Below are positions 1-6,169 of a stretch of DNA of 6,253 bases, one piece after another. Source of the DNA: Treponema sp. (GTDB taxonomy: Bacteria; Spirochaetota; Spirochaetia; Treponematales; Treponemataceae); contig JAGCTZ010000007.1 in the NCBI GenBank assembly GCA_017963165.1, positions 1 through 6,253 of the forward strand, read 5' to 3'. Positions within the stretch are counted from its first letter, which is position 1. Each line of letters begins with the position of its first letter. A model generated the notes under the pieces. The model worked only from the letters and a program-made list of their open reading frames with translations. It did no database searches and was not told where the DNA came from. A program made the position numbers and the translations under genes.

Positions 1-47
1 CTGTTGAAAAGCTCGTTGGCGGTGAATTGCTCTGTAAAGTTTGGTAA
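1..47 (+). CDS. rpsH: 30S ribosomal protein S8, C-terminal end (partial)
   Basis: Only the last 14 complete codons lie in the window, in the frame starting at base 3, and the gene runs off the left edge. They read [14 protein letters not shown] and end at TAA (45-47), followed at once by an in-frame TAG (48-50). The GGE-hydrophobic-Cys ending matches the conserved S8 C-terminus (E. coli has a closely similar GGEIICYVA). S8 is a primary 16S rRNA binding protein of the small-subunit central domain, and in E. coli it represses the spc operon through its mRNA. Its position directly before rplF fits the spc order. The identification rests on this short tail plus the neighbourhood. Confidence 0.88.
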   Translation, partial: VEKLVGGELLCKVW

Positions 48-58
48 TAGGAGGAAGT

Positions 59-595
59 ATGTCAAGACTTGGTAAACTTCCGGTGTCTATTCCAGCGGGA
101 GTAAAAATTAGCGTTAATGACAATGTTGTTACTGTTGAAGGACCGAAAGGCAAACTTTCACAGAAATTTGACAACGTTGATATTAAGGTTAACGGTTCAG
201 ACATTGAAGTCAGCCGCAAGGATGACTCACGTGCTGCAAGAGCTGCACATGGTTTGTACCGCAACCTTATTAAGAATATGGTTACCGGTGTTTCAACAGG
301 TTTCACAAAATCATTGATTATTAATGGTGTTGGTTATCGTGCTGAAGTACAGGGAAAAACGATTGTAATGAATCTTGGTTTTTCTACAGATTTTATTGCA
401 CTCATTCCGGAAGGTCTTACTGTTACTGCTGATGCTCAGGGAAAAGTTACAATTACCGGCATTGACAAACAGTTAGTTGGTGAATTTGCTGCTGAGATTC
501 GTAGTCTGCGCAAACCTGAACCTTACAAAGGAAAGGGTATCCGCTATGAAAACGAATACATCAGAAGAAAAGTCGGAAAATCCGGCGTTAAATAA
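59..595 (+). CDS. rplF: 50S ribosomal protein L6
   Basis: A 178-residue protein of normal L6 length. L6 binds 23S rRNA near the sarcin-ricin loop and the factor-binding site of the large subunit. It has the usual two repeated alpha/beta domains, roughly residues 1-82 and 83-170. The N-terminus [15 protein letters not shown] and the C-terminal signature [11 protein letters not shown] (residues 153-163) are diagnostic. ATG at 59 is chosen because AGGAGG (49-54) lies just upstream; an in-frame TTG at 41 would start inside rpsH and add six residues not usual in the family. The gap from rpsH is 11 nt and the gap to rplR is 12 nt, which fits co-transcription. Nothing is odd. Confidence 0.98.
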   Translation: MSRLGKLPVSIPAGVKISVNDNVVTVEGPKGKLSQKFDNVDIKVNGSDIEVSRKDDSRAARAAHGLYRNLIKNMVTGVSTGFTKSLIINGVGYRAEVQGKTIVMNLGFSTDFIALIPEGLTVTADAQGKVTITGIDKQLVGEFAAEIRSLRKPEPYKGKGIRYENEYIRRKVGKSGVK

Positions 596-607
596 GGGTA
601 ATGCGAT

Positions 608-970
608 ATGTTTAAGAAACTTAATGATAAAGATAGAAAACGCCTTAAGAGAAAGATTCATATCCGCAAGAACCTTCGCGGTACAGCAGCTCGCCCAAGA
701 ATGACCGTTACACGCAGCAATGCGAATTTGTATGTTCAGGTTATTGATGACGACACTGGAAAAACATTGGCTTCTATTTCAACTCTTGAAAAAGAATTTG
801 CATCACTTAAGCCTAATACTGAAGGTGCTGCAAAACTCGGTGAAGCTATGGGTGCTCGCTTAAAGGAAAAGAAAATTACAACAGTAGTTTTCGACAGAAA
901 TGGCTATCTCTACCATGGTGTAGTAAAAGCTCTTGCTGACGGAACCCGTGCAGCCGGTATTGTATTTTAG
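608..970 (+). CDS. rplR: 50S ribosomal protein L18
   Basis: A 120-residue protein that matches L18 in length and sequence. L18 binds 5S rRNA, with L5, and helps dock it in the central protuberance of the large subunit. The very basic N-terminus (residues 1-32, rich in Lys and Arg) is the RNA-binding arm. It leads into the conserved [20 protein letters not shown] segment, and the C-terminal block [20 protein letters not shown] (about 95-114) is characteristic. The ATG at 608 is preceded by a modest AAGGG (594-598) that overlaps the rplF stop; an ATG at 601 is out of frame. The stop is TAG, and it overlaps the ribosome-binding site of the next gene. Confidence 0.98.
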   Translation: MFKKLNDKDRKRLKRKIHIRKNLRGTAARPRMTVTRSNANLYVQVIDDDTGKTLASISTLEKEFASLKPNTEGAAKLGEAMGARLKEKKITTVVFDRNGYLYHGVVKALADGTRAAGIVF

Positions 971-979
971 GAGTTGGCT

Positions 980-1492
980 ATGGAACACCAGAAAAATTAT
1001 GATAAAGACCAGCCAAAGGAATTCATTGAGAAGCTTGTAAAGCTTAACCGTACTTCTAAAACTGTAAAAGGTGGACGAAGAATGTCTTTCTCTGCTCTTA
1101 CTGTAGTAGGAGATCAGAAAGGACGCGTTGGTTATGGTTTCGGCAAGGCTAACGATGTTTCTGAAGCTATTAGAAAGAGTATCGATAAAGCCAAGAAGAA
1201 TTTGGTGACTGTTCCTCTTAAAAACGGAACAATTCCACATGATATTCAGGCTGAATACAAGAGCTCGTCAGTGCTTCTTAGACCGGCTTGTTCTGGTACT
1301 GGTATTATTGCCGGTGGTGCAGTTCGTGCTGTTATGGAAGCTGTAGGTGTTACAGATGTTTTGTCTAAATCACTTGGATCAAACTCTTCTGTAAACGTAG
1401 TACGTGCAACTTTTGAAGCAATCAATTCTTTGATGGATGCTAAAGTAGTTGCTAAAAACAGAGGCAAATCTCTGGAAGATTTGTGGGGTTAA
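980..1492 (+). CDS. rpsE: 30S ribosomal protein S5
   Basis: A 170-residue S5. The protein sits at the back of the 30S neck, contacts S4 and S8, and influences decoding accuracy and mRNA unwinding at the entry tunnel. The N-terminal double-stranded-RNA-binding-like domain spans about residues 15-80, with GGRRMSFSALTVVGDQKGRV at 31-50. The C-terminal domain has GTGIIAGGAVRAVME (106-120) and NVVRATFEA (139-147), and ends with the usual RGKSLEDL. The loop SKTVKGGR (26-33) is the region where spectinomycin-resistance changes arise in E. coli S5, and it looks wild type. ATG at 980 is preferred over TTG at 974 because AGGAG (969-973) then sits 6 nt upstream. Confidence 0.98.
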   Translation: MEHQKNYDKDQPKEFIEKLVKLNRTSKTVKGGRRMSFSALTVVGDQKGRVGYGFGKANDVSEAIRKSIDKAKKNLVTVPLKNGTIPHDIQAEYKSSSVLLRPACSGTGIIAGGAVRAVMEAVGVTDVLSKSLGSNSSVNVVRATFEAINSLMDAKVVAKNRGKSLEDLWG

Positions 1493-1494
1493 TC

Positions 1495-1686
1495 ATGGCA
1501 AAGACAAAAAAGCTTAAGATTACACTTGTAAGAAGTGCCATCTCACAGAAACCTGCTGTTGTAGCAACTGTAAAAAGTCTCGGCTTAAGAAAAATTAATT
1601 CATCAGTTGAGCAAAATGCTACTCCGGATATTCTTGGAAAAATTAGAGCAGTTTCTCATCTTGTTGAAGTAGAGGAGATGAAATAA
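1495..1686 (+). CDS. rpmD: 50S ribosomal protein L30
   Basis: A 63-residue protein of the short bacterial L30 type, a small peripheral protein of the large subunit that binds 23S rRNA. The pattern LKITLVRSAISQKPAVVATVKSLGL followed by a short basic loop and IRAVSHLVEVEE is typical of the family. ATG at 1495 lies only 2 nt after the rpsE stop. The only purine-rich element upstream is GGGG (1485-1488), inside the last rpsE codons, so translation is probably coupled to rpsE. An in-frame TTG at 1483 would lie inside rpsE and is not favoured. The gene overlaps rplO by one base. Confidence 0.97.
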   Translation: MAKTKKLKITLVRSAISQKPAVVATVKSLGLRKINSSVEQNATPDILGKIRAVSHLVEVEEMK

Positions 1687-2138
1687 TGTCTGATTTCAAT
1701 CTGAGCGCACCTGTAGGCGCAAACAAGAAGAAGCGGATTGTTGGTCGCGGTTCATCTTCTGGTCGCGGTACAACTGCTGGAAAAGGAAACAAGGGTCAGC
1801 AGTCTCGTTCTGGCGGCAAAGTATACGTTGGTTTTGAAGGCGGTCAGATGCCTCTTTACCGCCGTATTGCACAGCGTGGTTTCTCTAACTACTGGTTTAA
1901 GAAAGAATATTCTATATTCAATCTTTCACAGCTTGAAGCAAAATATGCAGACGGTGAAACAGTAGATAAAGAATCATTAATAAAGAAAGGTTTGCTTAGC
2001 AAAGCAAATGTGTTGGTAAAAGTTCTTGGTGATGGAGATTTGACCAAAAAACTTACTGTTGCTGTAGACAAGGTTTCTGCTTCTGCAAAGGAGAAAATCG
2101 AAAAACTCGGCGGAACAGTATCTGTTACTAACGAATAA
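1686..2138 (+). CDS. rplO: 50S ribosomal protein L15
   Basis: A 150-residue L15, a 23S rRNA binding protein that joins late in large-subunit assembly. The first 50 residues form the usual extended Gly/Arg/Lys/Ser-rich tail (KKKRIVGRGSSSGRGTTAGKGNKGQQSRSGG), which threads into rRNA. It is followed by GFEGGQMPLYRRIAQRGF, and the globular C-terminal domain ends with the motif KLTVAVDKVSASAKEKIEKL (about 122-141). The start ATG shares its A with the rpmD stop (TAATG, 1684-1688). GAGGAG (1672-1677) lies 8 nt upstream, so translational coupling to rpmD is likely. The gene is placed directly before secY, as in most bacteria. Confidence 0.98.
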   Translation: MSDFNLSAPVGANKKKRIVGRGSSSGRGTTAGKGNKGQQSRSGGKVYVGFEGGQMPLYRRIAQRGFSNYWFKKEYSIFNLSQLEAKYADGETVDKESLIKKGLLSKANVLVKVLGDGDLTKKLTVAVDKVSASAKEKIEKLGGTVSVTNE

Positions 2139-2155
2139 ACGGAGCAAGTGGAAAA

Positions 2156-3475
2156 ATGGCAAACAATCCAATAGTTAATATGCTAAAGGTTAAGGAACTG
2201 CGCGAGCGCATTTTCTTCACCTTCGTCATGCTTGCAGTTTTCCGCTTGGGAAGTGTTCTCACTATTCCGGGAATCAGTGCCCAGGCTTTAACTGCTTACT
2301 TTAAGTCACTTACTCATGGCAATGCGTTTGTTGATTACATGGACTTTTTCGCAGGCGGTGCCTTCTCGAATTTCTCTGTGTTTATGCTTGGTGTTATGCC
2401 TTATATTTCTACTCAGATTATCATGCAGCTTGCATTGATAATCCTGCCGTCACTCAAGAAGATCGTTCAAGATGACGGCGGACAGAAGAAATTTAATGCC
2501 TGGACAAGATTTGGTACAGTTATTGTATGTTTGATTCAGTCAGGAATTGTTGTTGCTTATGCTTCAAGCATTCCAGGCGCAATCATCATTAATAACCGTA
2601 TTATGTTTACTGCAATTGTTCTGATTACTGTTACAACAGGTTCAATGATTACTGTTTGGATGGGTGACCAGATTACTGCACGTGGTATCGGTAACGGAAT
2701 CTCAATGTTGATTTTCGCCGGTATCGTTGCACGCTGGCCTTCTGCCGTTTGGGAACTTATCCGTTTGGTAAGAAACGGTGATATTCTTGTTGTATTTGTT
2801 GTAGTTGTTTTCTTTATGTTTGTAGCCATAATCGGCTTAGTAATTATGGAACAGCAGGGAGAACGCAAAATACCTATTCACTACGCTAAACGTGTTGTAG
2901 GACGCAAAATGTATGGCGGTCAGAGCACATACATTCCGTTCAAAATCAATCCGTCTGGTGTTATCCCGGTAATTTTTGCTTCAACATTCCTGACTTTCCC
3001 GTTACAGATTATTAACGGTCTTGCAGCATCAAACCGTTTCTTGAACAAAGTTGCTGCATTCCTTAATCCGGCCGGTTTGTGGTATAACATTATACTGATT
3101 TTGTTGATTGTTTTCTTTGCTTACTTCTACACTCAGGTAACACTGAACCCCACTGAAATAGCAAAGCAGATTCGGGAAAACGGCGGCTCGATTCCTGGAA
3201 TCAGAACAGACAAAACAGAAGACTATATGCAGAAAGTACTGAACAGACTTATTCTGCCAGGTTCGTTGTATCTTGCTATAATTGCAGTTATTCCAACTGT
3301 AATTCAGAATGCGTTCCATTTCCCGCAGTCAATTTCAATGCTTATGGGCGGTACATCTTTGTTGATCGTTGTAGGTGTTGACCTTGATACAATGAGTCAG
3401 GTTGAAGCCTTGCTGAAAATGCATCACCATGATGGATTAGTAAAAAAAGGCAAGTTAAGATCAAGAAATCTGTAG
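2156..3475 (+). CDS. secY: Protein translocase channel subunit SecY
   Basis: A 439-residue polytopic membrane protein, the pore subunit of the SecYEG translocon, which works with SecA and with translating ribosomes. Ten hydrophobic segments can be placed at about 18-38, 73-98, 118-138, 150-172, 179-195, 209-231, 266-288, 308-329, 365-385 and 393-412. Family hallmarks include the plug region before the second segment (DFFAGGAFSNFS, 63-74), LGVMPYISTQIIMQL (78-92), QITARGIGNGIS (172-183), and the cytosolic loop GERKIPIHYAKR (235-246). The next loop contains NPTEIAKQIRENGGSIPGIR (331-350), and R350 aligns with the E. coli R357 needed for SecA function. The C-terminus has GGTSLLIVVGV. GGAG (2141-2144) lies 11 nt before ATG; the GTG at 2148 is out of frame. 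Confidence 0.99.
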   Translation: MANNPIVNMLKVKELRERIFFTFVMLAVFRLGSVLTIPGISAQALTAYFKSLTHGNAFVDYMDFFAGGAFSNFSVFMLGVMPYISTQIIMQLALIILPSLKKIVQDDGGQKKFNAWTRFGTVIVCLIQSGIVVAYASSIPGAIIINNRIMFTAIVLITVTTGSMITVWMGDQITARGIGNGISMLIFAGIVARWPSAVWELIRLVRNGDILVVFVVVVFFMFVAIIGLVIMEQQGERKIPIHYAKRVVGRKMYGGQSTYIPFKINPSGVIPVIFASTFLTFPLQIINGLAASNRFLNKVAAFLNPAGLWYNIILILLIVFFAYFYTQVTLNPTEIAKQIRENGGSIPGIRTDKTEDYMQKVLNRLILPGSLYLAIIAVIPTVIQNAFHFPQSISMLMGGTSLLIVVGVDLDTMSQVEALLKMHHHDGLVKKGKLRSRNL

Positions 3476-3479
3476 TTTT

Positions 3480-3500
3480 TTAATCTAACCTGTAGATTAA
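3480..3500. repeat. Perfect 8-bp inverted repeat after secY
   Basis: TTAATCTA (3480-3487) and TAGATTAA (3493-3500) are exact reverse complements around the 5-nt spacer ACCTG. The repeat starts 4 nt after the secY stop. The stem is AT-rich and followed by GTTTGG rather than a T-tract, so it is a poor intrinsic terminator. It could be a weak mRNA 3'-end or processing hairpin, or an operator-like palindrome. Confidence 0.6.
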
Positions 3501-3522
3501 GTTTGGAATTTAGTGTTTAATA

Positions 3523-3571
3523 CAAAGATGCCGGTGCTGCCATTGAGGCGTGTGAATCCGGCATCTCTTTG
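3523..3571 (+). promoter_or_regulatory. GC-rich long-range hairpin in the rpmJ leader
   Basis: AGATGCCGG (3526-3534) pairs perfectly with CCGGCATCT (3558-3566). If bases 3566-3567 are bulged, the stem becomes 12 bp, CAAAGATGCCGG (3523-3534) against 3558-3571. The 23-nt loop can form a small inner helix, GCC (3539-3541) with GGC (3547-3549). There is no downstream T-tract, so termination is unlikely. It should be the most stable structure in the gap, and a regulatory RNA element is the best guess. Confidence 0.55.
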
Positions 3572-3575
3572 ACAC

Positions 3576-3594
3576 AAAATCCAAGGGGGATTTT
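3576..3594 (+). promoter_or_regulatory. Hairpin enclosing the rpmJ ribosome-binding site
   Basis: AAAATCC (3576-3582) is an exact reverse complement of GGATTTT (3588-3594), with the 5-nt loop AAGGG. The Shine-Dalgarno sequence AAGGGGGA (3583-3590) lies partly in the loop and partly in the 3' arm, and the stem ends on the base before the rpmJ ATG. The fold would partly hide the ribosome-binding site. With only two G-C pairs it is marginally stable and could open easily. Whether it works as a switch is inference. Confidence 0.5.
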
Positions 3595-3708
3595 ATGAAA
3601 GTACGAACCAGCGTAAAGCCCATCTGTGATAAGTGCAAGGTTATCAAGAGAAACGGCATTGTCCGCATTATCTGTAGTAATCCAAAACACAAGCAGCGCC
3701 AGGGCTGA
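3595..3708 (+). CDS. rpmJ: 50S ribosomal protein L36, zinc-ligand form
   Basis: A 37-residue protein with the unmistakable L36 sequence: [14 protein letters not shown] at the N-terminus and NPKHKQRQG at the C-terminus. L36 is the smallest large-subunit protein and binds 23S rRNA close to L6. C11, C14, C27 and H32 form the complete CxxC...C...H zinc ribbon, so this is the zinc-dependent (C+) paralogue type, not the zinc-free form induced by zinc starvation in some bacteria. The Shine-Dalgarno AAGGGGGA (3583-3590) is strong but lies in a potential hairpin. The stop is TGA, the only one among the genes whose ends are seen, and it is overlapped by the rpsM ribosome-binding site. The gene follows a structured 119-nt leader. 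Confidence 0.98.
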   Translation: MKVRTSVKPICDKCKVIKRNGIVRIICSNPKHKQRQG

Positions 3709-3720
3709 GGAGTAAATTAG

Positions 3721-4086
3721 ATGGCTCGAATTGCGGGAGTTGACCTCCCAAATAAACATGTAAATGTTTCGTTGACCTATATTTACGGTATTGGACGTTC
3801 ATCAGCAGAGACTATTTGCAAAAGAGCAAAAGTTGACCCGAACAAAATGATGAACGATTTGTCTTTAGATGAAGTTAACGAACTTCGTAAACTGATTGAA
3901 TCAGAATACAAGGTAGAAGGACGTCTTCGTTCTGAAATCGGTTTGAACATCAAGCGTTTGATGGATATCGGTAGCTATCGTGGTCTTCGTCATAGAAAAG
4001 GTTTGCCAGTTCGCGGTCAGCGGACTCGTACAAATTCTCGTACACGCAAGGGTAAGAAAAAGACCGTTGCTGCAAAGAAGAAGTAA
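3721..4086 (+). CDS. rpsM: 30S ribosomal protein S13
   Basis: A 121-residue S13, located in the 30S head, where it makes inter-subunit bridges and its tail reaches the P-site tRNA. The N-terminus [14 protein letters not shown] and the helix-two-turn-helix core around [14 protein letters not shown] (20-33) are typical. [20 protein letters not shown] (84-103) is the family signature, and the tail is Lys-rich ([12 protein letters not shown]). GAGGAG (3707-3712) lies 8 nt before the ATG and overlaps the rpmJ stop. The stop is a tandem TAA-TAG (4084-4089). In E. coli this gene heads the alpha operon and carries the S4-binding repressor pseudoknot in its leader. Here only 12 nt separate it from rpmJ, so no independent leader fits. 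Confidence 0.99.
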   Translation: MARIAGVDLPNKHVNVSLTYIYGIGRSSAETICKRAKVDPNKMMNDLSLDEVNELRKLIESEYKVEGRLRSEIGLNIKRLMDIGSYRGLRHRKGLPVRGQRTRTNSRTRKGKKKTVAAKKK

Positions 4087-4108
4087 TAGCTAACCGGAGG
4101 TAGATCAA

Positions 4109-4489
4109 GTGGCAACCGTAAAAAAACGAAAAGAGAAAAAGAGCGTTTATGAAGGTAATGTTTACATTCAGGCAACGTTCAATAATACAATCGTAACAAT
4201 TACTGACCTGAACGGAAATGCTCTTTCTTGGGCATCTTCTGGCGGACTTGGATTCCGTGGTGCTAAAAAATCAACACCTTTCGCAGCTCAGTCTGTTGCA
4301 GAAACAGCTGTACAGAAAGCAGCTAGTTATGGTTTGCGTGAAGTACATGTGTTCGTAAAAGGACCAGGCGTTGGTCGTGAATCTGCTGTCCGCTCTTTGG
4401 GAGCATTGGGATTAAAAGTTAAATCTATCAGCGATATAACTCCTATTCCACACAATGGCTGTAGACCAAGAAAAACACGCCGCATGTAA
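4109..4489 (+). CDS. rpsK: 30S ribosomal protein S11
   Basis: A 126-residue S11, a platform protein of the 30S subunit that contacts 16S rRNA near the E site and the mRNA exit. After a basic N-terminus come [18 protein letters not shown] (16-33), [21 protein letters not shown] (41-61), [15 protein letters not shown] (84-98), and the C-terminal signature [18 protein letters not shown] (109-126). The start is GTG at 4109, supported by GGAGGT (4096-4101) 7 nt upstream and by the expected N-terminal length; no ATG lies in a suitable place. N116-G117 correspond to the Asn119-Gly120 pair of E. coli S11, reported to convert to isoaspartate. It is 22 nt downstream of rpsM. Confidence 0.98.
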   Translation: MATVKKRKEKKSVYEGNVYIQATFNNTIVTITDLNGNALSWASSGGLGFRGAKKSTPFAAQSVAETAVQKAASYGLREVHVFVKGPGVGRESAVRSLGALGLKVKSISDITPIPHNGCRPRKTRRM

Positions 4490-4507
4490 TCAAGGAGAAC
4501 GTGAATA

Positions 4508-5101
4508 ATGGGAAAAAGCACACAACCGTTATTAAAACGCTGTAAAGCCTTGGGAATTAATCCTATTGTAATGGGTTACGGAAAAGTTTCTAAGAGAAAC
4601 CAGAAAGAAACCCGCAGAAAGATTTCTGAATATGGCCTTCAGCTTAAAGAAAAACAGAAAGTAAAATTCATTTACGGCATCATGGAAAAACAGTTCCACC
4701 GCTATTATGTTATGGCAACTAAAAAACATGGTGTTGCAGGTGAAATGCTTCTTCAGCTTTTGGAAAGCCGTATCGACAATGTAATTTTCAGAATGGGTTT
4801 TTCTAAGACCCGCGATGAAGCACGTCAGATGGTAAGCCATGGACACATTCTTGTTAATGGCAAGAAAGTTGATATTCCGTCATACCTTGTAAAAGTAGGC
4901 GATGTAATTTCTATCAAGGAAAAAAGCAAATCTTTGTCAGGAATTAAACTGATCCTTGCTAAGAATGGTGACAGAGCTGTTCCAGGTTGGCTTGAAGTTG
5001 ATAGAGATAACTATACCGGCAAAGTAGTCGCTTTGGCTACAAAAGCTGATATCGATTATTCTGTACAAGAAAACCTCATTGTTGAGTTTTACTCTAGATA
5101 A
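4508..5101 (+). CDS. rpsD: 30S ribosomal protein S4, zinc-free type
   Basis: A 197-residue S4, a primary 16S rRNA binder that nucleates 30S assembly; in E. coli it also represses the alpha operon. The N-terminal domain (1-87) contains ISEYGLQLKEKQKVKFIYGIMEKQFHRYY. The S4 RNA-binding fold (about 88-150) contains RIDNVIFRMGFSKTRDEARQ, HILVNGKKVDIPSYLVKVGD, and the C-terminus ends in ENLIVEFYSR. Only one cysteine (C12) is present in the N-terminal region, where zinc-binding S4 proteins carry four, so this is the C-minus form. AAGGAG (4492-4497) lies 10 nt before ATG; the GTG at 4501 is out of frame. The neighbours are rpsK (18 nt before) and rpoA (9 nt after). Confidence 0.98.
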   Translation: MGKSTQPLLKRCKALGINPIVMGYGKVSKRNQKETRRKISEYGLQLKEKQKVKFIYGIMEKQFHRYYVMATKKHGVAGEMLLQLLESRIDNVIFRMGFSKTRDEARQMVSHGHILVNGKKVDIPSYLVKVGDVISIKEKSKSLSGIKLILAKNGDRAVPGWLEVDRDNYTGKVVALATKADIDYSVQENLIVEFYSR

Positions 5102-5110
5102 GGAGCATAA

Positions 5111-6169
5111 ATGGCCCGCAAAAATCTGCTTAAAGGATTTAAGAAACCTAAAGGCGTTACATTTGAACATATTGAATCAAATCCTGATTATGGAAAGTTC
5201 ATTGCATACCCGTTTGAAACTGGTTTCGGATCAACCGTAGGTAACACCCTGCGCAGAGTATTGTTATCATCAATTCAGGGCTATGCAATAACCTCTGTTC
5301 GTATTACATCATACGACGCTGATGGCGTTGCACATGTAATTTCGAGTGAGTTTGAAACCATACCGAATGTTGTTGAAGATACACTTGAAGTAATCAACAA
5401 TCTTAAACAGCTTCGTGTACGGCTTCCTGCTGACGTTGAACAGGATACTTTGGAATTTGAATTCAAAGGACCGGGAACTGTTGTAAGCGATATGCTTAAC
5501 AAAGAAGGTGCTCTTGAAATTTTGAAGCCAAAGGATTTTACCCTTTTCACAATGATGGAAAATGCAAATCTGCTTTTCGAAATTCAGGTTGATTTGGGAA
5601 GAGGATATGTTCCTGCGGAAGTGAATGAGAATTACATCGACATCGTTGGAACTATTCCAATGGATGCAATTTTCACTCCAATTCCAAAAGTAAACTATTC
5701 AATTGAGCCTTGTCGTGTTGGACAGCGTAGCGATTACGATAAGCTGGTTATTGAAATTTGGACAGACGGTACTATTGCTCCAGATGATGCTTTGGCAGAA
5801 GCTGCAAAAATTGCGAAAGATCATTTCTCAGTTTTTGTTAACTTTAATGATACAGAGCAGAGTCGCAATGATGAACTTGATGACGGCGATGACCGCATCA
5901 AACAATTGCTTAATACACCGGTAGAAGAACTCGAACTGTCCGTTCGTTCTTCTAATTGTCTGAAGAACGCAAATATTCGTACTATTGGCGAATTGACCCG
6001 CAAAACCGAAGATGATATTGCCAAAACACGTAACTTTGGTAAGAAGAGTCTTCTTGAGATTAAAGAGAAGTTGCTTGAATGGAACCTTAATCTCGGTATG
6101 ACAGACTATTCACATCTTAAAAATGCGGTAAATTTACCAAAGCAGAAGGAAGAATCTGATGAATCATAA
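5111..6169 (+). CDS. rpoA: DNA-directed RNA polymerase subunit alpha
   Basis: A 352-residue alpha subunit, longer than the 329 of E. coli. The N-terminal dimerisation and beta/beta' assembly domain (about 1-248) contains [17 protein letters not shown] (38-54), [10 protein letters not shown], and [16 protein letters not shown] short acidic linker ([11 protein letters not shown]) leads to the C-terminal DNA- and activator-binding domain (about 266-330). There R279, N282, C283, N308, G310, K312, S313 and E316 align with E. coli R265, N268, C269, N294, G296, K298, S299 and E302, so recognition of UP-element DNA is plausibly intact. A 22-residue polar tail follows, ending [15 protein letters not shown] (5100-5105) overlaps the rpsD stop, 5 nt before the ATG. 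The 3' end overlaps rplQ by 11 nt. Confidence 0.99.
   Translation: MARKNLLKGFKKPKGVTFEHIESNPDYGKFIAYPFETGFGSTVGNTLRRVLLSSIQGYAITSVRITSYDADGVAHVISSEFETIPNVVEDTLEVINNLKQLRVRLPADVEQDTLEFEFKGPGTVVSDMLNKEGALEILKPKDFTLFTMMENANLLFEIQVDLGRGYVPAEVNENYIDIVGTIPMDAIFTPIPKVNYSIEPCRVGQRSDYDKLVIEIWTDGTIAPDDALAEAAKIAKDHFSVFVNFNDTEQSRNDELDDGDDRIKQLLNTPVEELELSVRSSNCLKNANIRTIGELTRKTEDDIAKTRNFGKKSLLEIKEKLLEWNLNLGMTDYSHLKNAVNLPKQKEESDES

Larger units (their letters stand above)
3476..3594 (+). promoter_or_regulatory. Structured secY-rpmJ intergenic leader
   Basis: This is the only gap above 25 nt in the window. Its 119 bases contain three inverted repeats in series: 3480-3500, 3523-3571 and 3576-3594. I find no convincing promoter pair. 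A TTGACA sits at 3569-3574, but a -10 at normal spacing would fall on the rpmJ start codon. No hairpin is followed by a clear run of T suited to a terminator; the four T at 3591-3594 belong to the last hairpin's own stem. The location, between the spc-type and alpha-type gene blocks, suggests an untranslated control region, for instance a ribosomal-protein binding site or an attenuation or processing region. That role is inference. Confidence 0.5.

Noticed and set aside
41..58. Upstream TTG start adding six residues to L6.
   Set aside because: It falls within the rpsH coding sequence, while AGGAGG at 49-54 clearly serves the ATG at 59.
477..704. A + strand frame spanning the rplF-rplR junction.
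   Set aside because: It overlaps both real genes out of frame and has no independent start signal or recognisable protein.
860..1240. A 126-codon antisense reading frame opposite rplR and rpsE.
   Set aside because: It is fully antisense to two highly conserved genes and its translation resembles no family I know.
2557..2868. A 103-codon antisense reading frame opposite secY, rich in Ile and Thr.
   Set aside because: The composition is what antisense of membrane-protein codons gives; there is no supporting context.
3480..3500. Intrinsic terminator at the end of secY.
   Set aside because: The stem is AT-rich and is followed by GTTTGGAATTT with no continuous T run, so efficient termination is unlikely.
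3528..3572. A 14-codon reading frame in the secY-rpmJ gap ([14 protein letters not shown]) that could be a leader peptide.
   Set aside because: No Shine-Dalgarno sequence precedes its ATG, it lies within the stem and loop of the GC hairpin, and it has no regulatory codon run; chance is the simpler explanation.
3569..3596. TTGACA (3569-3574) with TTTTAT 16 nt downstream as a promoter for rpmJ.
   Set aside because: The -10 would overlap the rpmJ start codon, so transcription would begin inside the gene; TTGACA is also part of the hairpin arm.
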